Below are positions 62,556 to 64,000 of a stretch of 64,000 bases of DNA, piece by piece. The stretch lies in the NCBI GenBank assembly GCA_016794985.1, contig JAEUIQ010000107.1:1-64000 (forward strand), written 5' to 3'. The translations under genes were made by a program, and so were the position numbers. This DNA comes from Planctomycetaceae bacterium (GTDB lineage Bacteria; Planctomycetota; Planctomycetia; Pirellulales; Pirellulaceae). The notes beneath the pieces are model-generated. The model ran no database searches. It was not told the origin of the DNA and worked only from the letters and a program-made list of their open reading frames with translations. Each line of letters opens with the position of its first letter. Position 1 is the stretch's first letter.

Positions 62556-64000
62556 ATGAAGTGGCTGAACATGATTGGTGAATGGCAACGAAGAGGATTG
62601 GGCTTCATTCTCGCAGGTTTGACTCTGATTGGCGGCTTGTTCACAACCACGGGATGTGGTTCTGGAAACGGAACGGCCAGTAATGATCAAGAATCTGCCG
62701 ATCGTTTAGCTGGGGCCAAACCAGGCGTCAAGGAATCCAATCCAACAGTCGAGTCTCCCGGCGCCGGCCAGTCTACGGTCGATACGCCCGACAACATTTC
62801 CGCGACATCCAACGCCTCGGTTGAAGGTAGTGAATGGTTGGAGCAGCAAGTGCGAAAAGCGGCCGAACTGCGTGGTGCGGGCGAGTACTTGGCAGAGGCT
62901 CAGCATTGGAAGGATGTTGTCAGCTACTTAGAGCGAACCATCGGGGCCGGAAATTGGATCACTGCGGGAGCTCGATTGAGCCGACAGGTCGCCGTGCGAT
63001 TATCAGAATTGGAAGCCGATCAAATCCAAGAGTGGAAGCAGTTCGAAAAGTTAGAACAAGAGTATCTGCAAAATCGAGGCGAGATGACCGAGTTGCGAGT
63101 TGCCGGTCGAGTCACCTCCCAGCAGTATCTGACGGCGACTCAACAACAACTCGATATCTTAGACAAACAAGCCGCGATTGTTCAAAAATTGTTCGGCCAA
63201 CCAACGCATCTTCTCGCCAATTTGGCCGAGCATCAGGCCGAAACGCTGATGAGCGTGGAGCAATGGGAATCCGCATCGATCGCTGCCGAACGCTGTCTCT
63301 CGCTGCGACAAACGGTTATTCAGGTTCGGCACCCGGACACGGTGTCGGCACTGAAGATGTTGGGGCAAATTGCCCAGCAAATGAAGAATGATTCTTTGGC
63401 GGAAGATTGCTTGGTCAAAGCCACCCAATTCGCGGAGCAAGTTTGGGGCATCAAAAATATTCAATTTGCGACGTGTGCCAACGACTTGGGGGTCTTTTAC
63501 TACTCGCGAGAGAACAGCAAACCCAACGGGACGATGCGTGACTTCACGAAAGCCAATTATTGGTTGGATCGCGGACTGCAGATTCGGCGAGAAGTTTTGG
63601 GGGACGGTCATCGACTTGTCGCTCTGAGTCGCCGCAATTACGCGCTTTCGAAGATGGCTGAAGCAGCCACCAAACCCGCCGATCGTCAAGCATTGGATTT
63701 GGCTCTGGCTAATTCGCTTCTGAGCCTCTCGTTGGAAAATCTGCGACAAGGCGATGAAGAATCCTCACGCTCGCTTCAATGGCAAGTGCTGAGCGAAGCG
63801 GCTACGGTCAAGATGTTGTTGCATGAATATGCGGAAGCCGAAACGCTCCTCGCTGAGATTGCCGAACGCTGGCAGAAAGACCCCAGTCGTATGGTATTGC
63901 CGATGACTCCCGCCACACTTTTCTATCGCTGGGGGTTGGCGAGTGCCAAACAACGATCTCCCCACAAGTTGGTTGCTGCCGGGAAACTGATGCAACAATC
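62556..64000 (+). CDS. TPR-containing lipoprotein, 3' end cut off by window edge
   Basis: The frame is open from ATG 62556 to the window end (at least 481 residues). The N-terminus is a lipoprotein signal with a lipobox-like TTGC at Cys34 (after LAGLTLIGGLFTT), then a low-complexity Ser/Pro/Asn linker. From residue 90 the protein is helical. It holds kinesin-light-chain-like TPR units (WESASIAAERCLSLRQTVIQ, DSLAEDCLVKATQFAEQVWG, TCANDLGVFYYSRENSKPNG, YWLDRGLQIRREVLGDGHRL). Probably a membrane-anchored scaffold on the periplasmic side. The full length and any C-terminal domain are not visible. Confidence 0.82.
   Translation, partial: MKWLNMIGEWQRRGLGFILAGLTLIGGLFTTTGCGSGNGTASNDQESADRLAGAKPGVKESNPTVESPGAGQSTVDTPDNISATSNASVEGSEWLEQQVRKAAELRGAGEYLAEAQHWKDVVSYLERTIGAGNWITAGARLSRQVAVRLSELEADQIQEWKQFEKLEQEYLQNRGEMTELRVAGRVTSQQYLTATQQQLDILDKQAAIVQKLFGQPTHLLANLAEHQAETLMSVEQWESASIAAERCLSLRQTVIQVRHPDTVSALKMLGQIAQQMKNDSLAEDCLVKATQFAEQVWGIKNIQFATCANDLGVFYYSRENSKPNGTMRDFTKANYWLDRGLQIRREVLGDGHRLVALSRRNYALSKMAEAATKPADRQALDLALANSLLSLSLENLRQGDEESSRSLQWQVLSEAATVKMLLHEYAEAETLLAEIAERWQKDPSRMVLPMTPATLFYRWGLASAKQRSPHKLVAAGKLMQQ

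Overview
The window looks like a chromosomal segment of a free-living, flagellated planctomycete, probably close to Pirellulaceae. This is inferred from gene content: a MoxR/DUF58/BatA/von Willebrand operon, an ECF sigma factor translationally coupled to a FecR-like protein, an FG-GAP/TPR membrane-anchored protein, secreted EF-hand/redoxin/haem/copper proteins, WG repeats and a two-domain ThiE. Two genes run off the edges: a cyclase-repeat protein at the left and a TPR lipoprotein at the right. I see no rRNA, tRNA, IS transposase, prophage or CRISPR array.

Layout. 1-11972 (minus): a five-gene operon, moxR, DUF58, a giant BatA/vWA fusion, a Gln-rich coiled-coil membrane protein carrying a 117-bp coding minisatellite, and a prenyltransferase-like repeat protein; two of the junctions overlap by four bases. 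12371-14726 (plus): ECF sigma factor and FecR-like partner. 14829-16491 (minus): thiD and two small genes. 16907-24212: fumC, a TPR protein, a small minus-strand gene and a 1276-residue FG-GAP protein. 24490-29381: citrate synthase, cyclophilin, an HTH-receiver protein with a strong terminator, and an APS-type reductase. 29852-34827: a secreted protein and two tandem flagellin genes of equal length. 34853-42148: SF1 helicase, M20 peptidase, serS, a Tat-exported Gfo/Idh-like protein and a small membrane protein. 42241-49525: rhomboid protease, protein kinase, a large FAD/Fe-S oxidoreductase, ThiE and a secreted protein.

49757-54413 is the most accessory-looking part. A 1080-residue TIR/NB-ARC/TPR/SEC-C protein resembles a bacterial NLR-type immune sensor. 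Upstream of it lies a 1.4-kb gene-free block with four copies of a ~200-bp palindromic element, whose arms are built from 10-bp iterations, and two copies of a ~100-bp hairpin element. 54414-64000 holds an orphan gene, a secreted EF-hand/redoxin/cytochrome/copper-oxygenase-like protein, a WG-repeat protein with a membrane partner, a decayed-looking kilobase, thiL with a receiver-domain protein, and the truncated TPR lipoprotein.

Connections: thiD, thiE and thiL are all present but in three separate transcription units, and ThiE carries an extra N-terminal domain that may duplicate part of ThiD's job. fumC and citrate synthase supply TCA functions. No function has been tested; all calls come from reading the sequence.
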